Source of the DNA: CAVPLU01 sp964601325
Lineage (GTDB): Archaea > Thermoproteota > Bathyarchaeia > 40CM-2-53-6
Reading direction: 5' to 3'
Assembly (NCBI GenBank): GCA_964601325.1
Contig: CAZRNA010000083.1
Location: forward strand, 1-6,817
Length of the DNA: 6,817 bases
A model generated the notes under the pieces. That model was not told the origin of the DNA. It was given only the letters and a program-made list of their open reading frames with translations, and did no database searches. Of the stretch, positions 5,837 through 6,817 are shown piece after piece; positions within the stretch are counted from its first letter, which is position 1, and each line of letters opens with the position of its first letter. Both the position numbers and the translations under genes were made by a program.

Positions 5837-6421
5837 TTGAGTTTCTTCAACCTCGCGTACGAGAATGACAATGTCCCTCCTTGGGACATTGGCCGACCGC
5901 AAGCGGAAATAATCCGCTTAGCGCGAGCGAAACAAGTGACTGGATCTGTACTCGATCTCGGATGCGGTACCGGGGAAAACGCCCTCTATCTAGCTAGCCT
6001 TGGACATGAGACATGGGGCATTGACTCGTCGCCGCATGCGATTGTCAAAGCGAAGAAGAAAGCTCGGCAGCGCCACTTGAAAGTTACGTTCCTTGTTCGG
6101 GACGCGCTTGAGCTCAGCGATCTCGGGAGAACCTTCGACACCGTCGTAGATACAGGACTATTCCATGCTCTTACGGACAAAGAACGGCCCGTGTACGTTC
6201 ACAGTGTTGCCTCTGTACTTCGCTCGGGCGGGAACTACTACATGCTATGTTTCAGCGACCGAGAACGCGATTCATTCGGACCTCGGCACGTGTCGCGGGA
6301 AGAGATCAAGGCCGCATTTGGAACGGGATGGAGAATCAATTACGTACGCGCAGCCCGTTTTGAGACTAATGTCCATCCAGTTGGAGCTGAGGCATGGCTG
6401 TCGTCAATCACGCGATTGTGA
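5837..6421 (+). CDS. Class I SAM-dependent methyltransferase
   Basis: A 194-residue Rossmann-fold methyltransferase. The N-terminal PPWDIGRPQ (14-22) is typical of the thiopurine-methyltransferase-like/TehB-like group. Motif I is VLDLGCGTGEN (38-48), which binds SAM; the acidic end of strand 2 is GID63; RDAL (88-91) lies at motif III; and FDTVVDTGLFHAL (100-112) is the strand 4 block. The tail AEAWLSSITRL closes the sheet as in small class I enzymes. The acceptor substrate cannot be told; small thiols, metalloids or other small molecules are common in relatives. The start must be the TTG at 5837, because an in-frame TGA sits at 5822-5824 and the conserved N-terminal block begins soon after with no ATG or GTG available. 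No SD is visible, so coupling to the preceding gene is likely. Confidence 0.88.
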   Translation: MSFFNLAYENDNVPPWDIGRPQAEIIRLARAKQVTGSVLDLGCGTGENALYLASLGHETWGIDSSPHAIVKAKKKARQRHLKVTFLVRDALELSDLGRTFDTVVDTGLFHALTDKERPVYVHSVASVLRSGGNYYMLCFSDRERDSFGPRHVSREEIKAAFGTGWRINYVRAARFETNVHPVGAEAWLSSITRL

Positions 6422-6437
6422 ACGCAGCAACCAACCC

Positions 6438-6461
6438 TTCTTGAGCACGACTCCTCAAGGA
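6438..6461 (+). terminator. Possible hairpin terminator after the methyltransferase gene
   Basis: TTCTTGAG (6438-6445) pairs with CTCAAGGA (6454-6461), eight pairs with one G-U, around an 8-nt loop. It starts 17 nt after the methyltransferase stop. No T-run follows, and archaeal termination usually depends on T-rich tracts, so the role is uncertain. Confidence 0.28.
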
Positions 6462-6523
6462 CGATTCCCATATTGAACACAGGCATCTTGGTCGAACTGT
6501 TGACACAAGACTTGAACGCGAAA

Positions 6524-6550
6524 TCGTTTAATGCGCCGACTCTAATACGA
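6524..6550 (+). promoter_or_regulatory. Candidate TATA elements for the GyrI-like gene
   Basis: TTTAAT (6527-6532) and CTAATAC (6542-6548) are AT-rich islands about 40-70 nt before the next gene's start. Either could serve as an archaeal TATA box, giving leaders of about 30-40 or 13-22 nt. Both are weak matches. Confidence 0.22.
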
Positions 6551-6593
6551 ACGAAGCCGGCTATCACCGATTCCTAATGGTCTCGTGACCCAG

Positions 6594-6817
6594 ATGAAGA
6601 AGTTGGATCTTAGAAATGAGTTGAAGTACCTATACGCTCCGTCTGCTAGCGAAGTGGAAATCGTTGACGTACCCAGCTTCAATTTCGCGATGATCGACGG
6701 CGAGATCAAGTCCGATGAAACACCGGGGACCTCTCAGGAATATCAGAATGCCATAGGCGCCTTGTATGGTGCCTCGTTCACCCTGAAGTTCATGTCGAAA
6801 CTACGCAAGAAGAACCC
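6594..6817 (+). CDS. GyrI-like small-molecule-binding domain protein, N-terminal part (3' end outside the window)
   Basis: From the ATG at 6594 the frame stays open to the window end, giving 74 codons. The product opens MKKLDLRNELKYLYAPSA, followed by EVEIVDVPSFNFAMIDGE and then TSQEYQNAIGALYGASFTLKFM. This is the characteristic start of the single-domain GyrI-like proteins: a basic LRxELKxLY helix, the VDVPxxxFxMIDGxG strand pair, and the SxEYQxAIxALYxxSYTLKFM helix. Relatives (SHOCT-like/GyrI superfamily) bind hydrophobic small molecules or cations, and some hydrolyse cyclopropanoids; the ligand here is unknown. An in-frame GTG at 6585 would add three residues, but the family usually starts at or near the MKK, so I prefer the ATG. 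It is probably transcribed separately from the methyltransferase, 172 bp upstream. Confidence 0.85.
   Translation, partial: MKKLDLRNELKYLYAPSASEVEIVDVPSFNFAMIDGEIKSDETPGTSQEYQNAIGALYGASFTLKFMSKLRKKN

Noticed and set aside
6165..6567. Overlapping open frames at the methyltransferase 3' end on both strands
   Set aside because: They overlap the conserved methyltransferase C-terminus or the spacer and have no start signals or motifs.

Overview
The window reads as ordinary chromosomal DNA, most likely from an archaeon. This is inferred, not proven. The supporting signs are a TATA-like box (TTTATA) just upstream of lipA, weak or absent bacterial-style ribosome binding sites, short GGTGA elements, an iron-sulfur flavoprotein of a type common in anaerobic archaea, and a GlmS with the variant C-terminal signature PAGESKHGPIGLVE. 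Base composition looks balanced throughout, and I see no transposon, phage, tRNA, rRNA or CRISPR. The lineage cannot be fixed from the sequence alone.

Layout from left to right. At the left edge is the 3' end of a plus-strand ferredoxin-like subunit (to 221). Three minus-strand genes follow; read in their own direction they are an iron-sulfur flavoprotein (2937-3575), glmS (941-2767) and a PPOX-fold oxidoreductase (358-762). They are separated by gaps of about 170-180 bp, so each may have its own promoter. A divergent promoter region (about 3612-3712) separates them from the plus-strand genes. These are lipA (3716-4597), a dual-specificity-type phosphatase overlapping it by ATGA (4594-5091), a four-helix membrane protein (5294-5824), a class I methyltransferase starting at TTG 12 nt after the previous stop and in the same frame (5837-6421), and the start of a GyrI-like small-molecule-binding protein cut off by the right edge (6594 onward). 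No gene-free stretch exceeds 300 bases; the longest is 5092-5293 (202 bp).

The genes do not form one obvious pathway. GlmS makes glucosamine-6-phosphate for amino-sugar and cell-surface synthesis. LipA makes the lipoyl cofactor of 2-oxoacid dehydrogenases or the glycine cleavage H protein. The three redox proteins (ferredoxin-like subunit, PPOX-fold protein, iron-sulfur flavoprotein) fit an anaerobic or flavin/F420-using metabolism. I did not find a convincing new multi-gene system. The points most worth checking are the lipA-phosphatase coupling, the phosphatase P-loop with Ser in place of His, and the same-frame membrane protein/methyltransferase junction.
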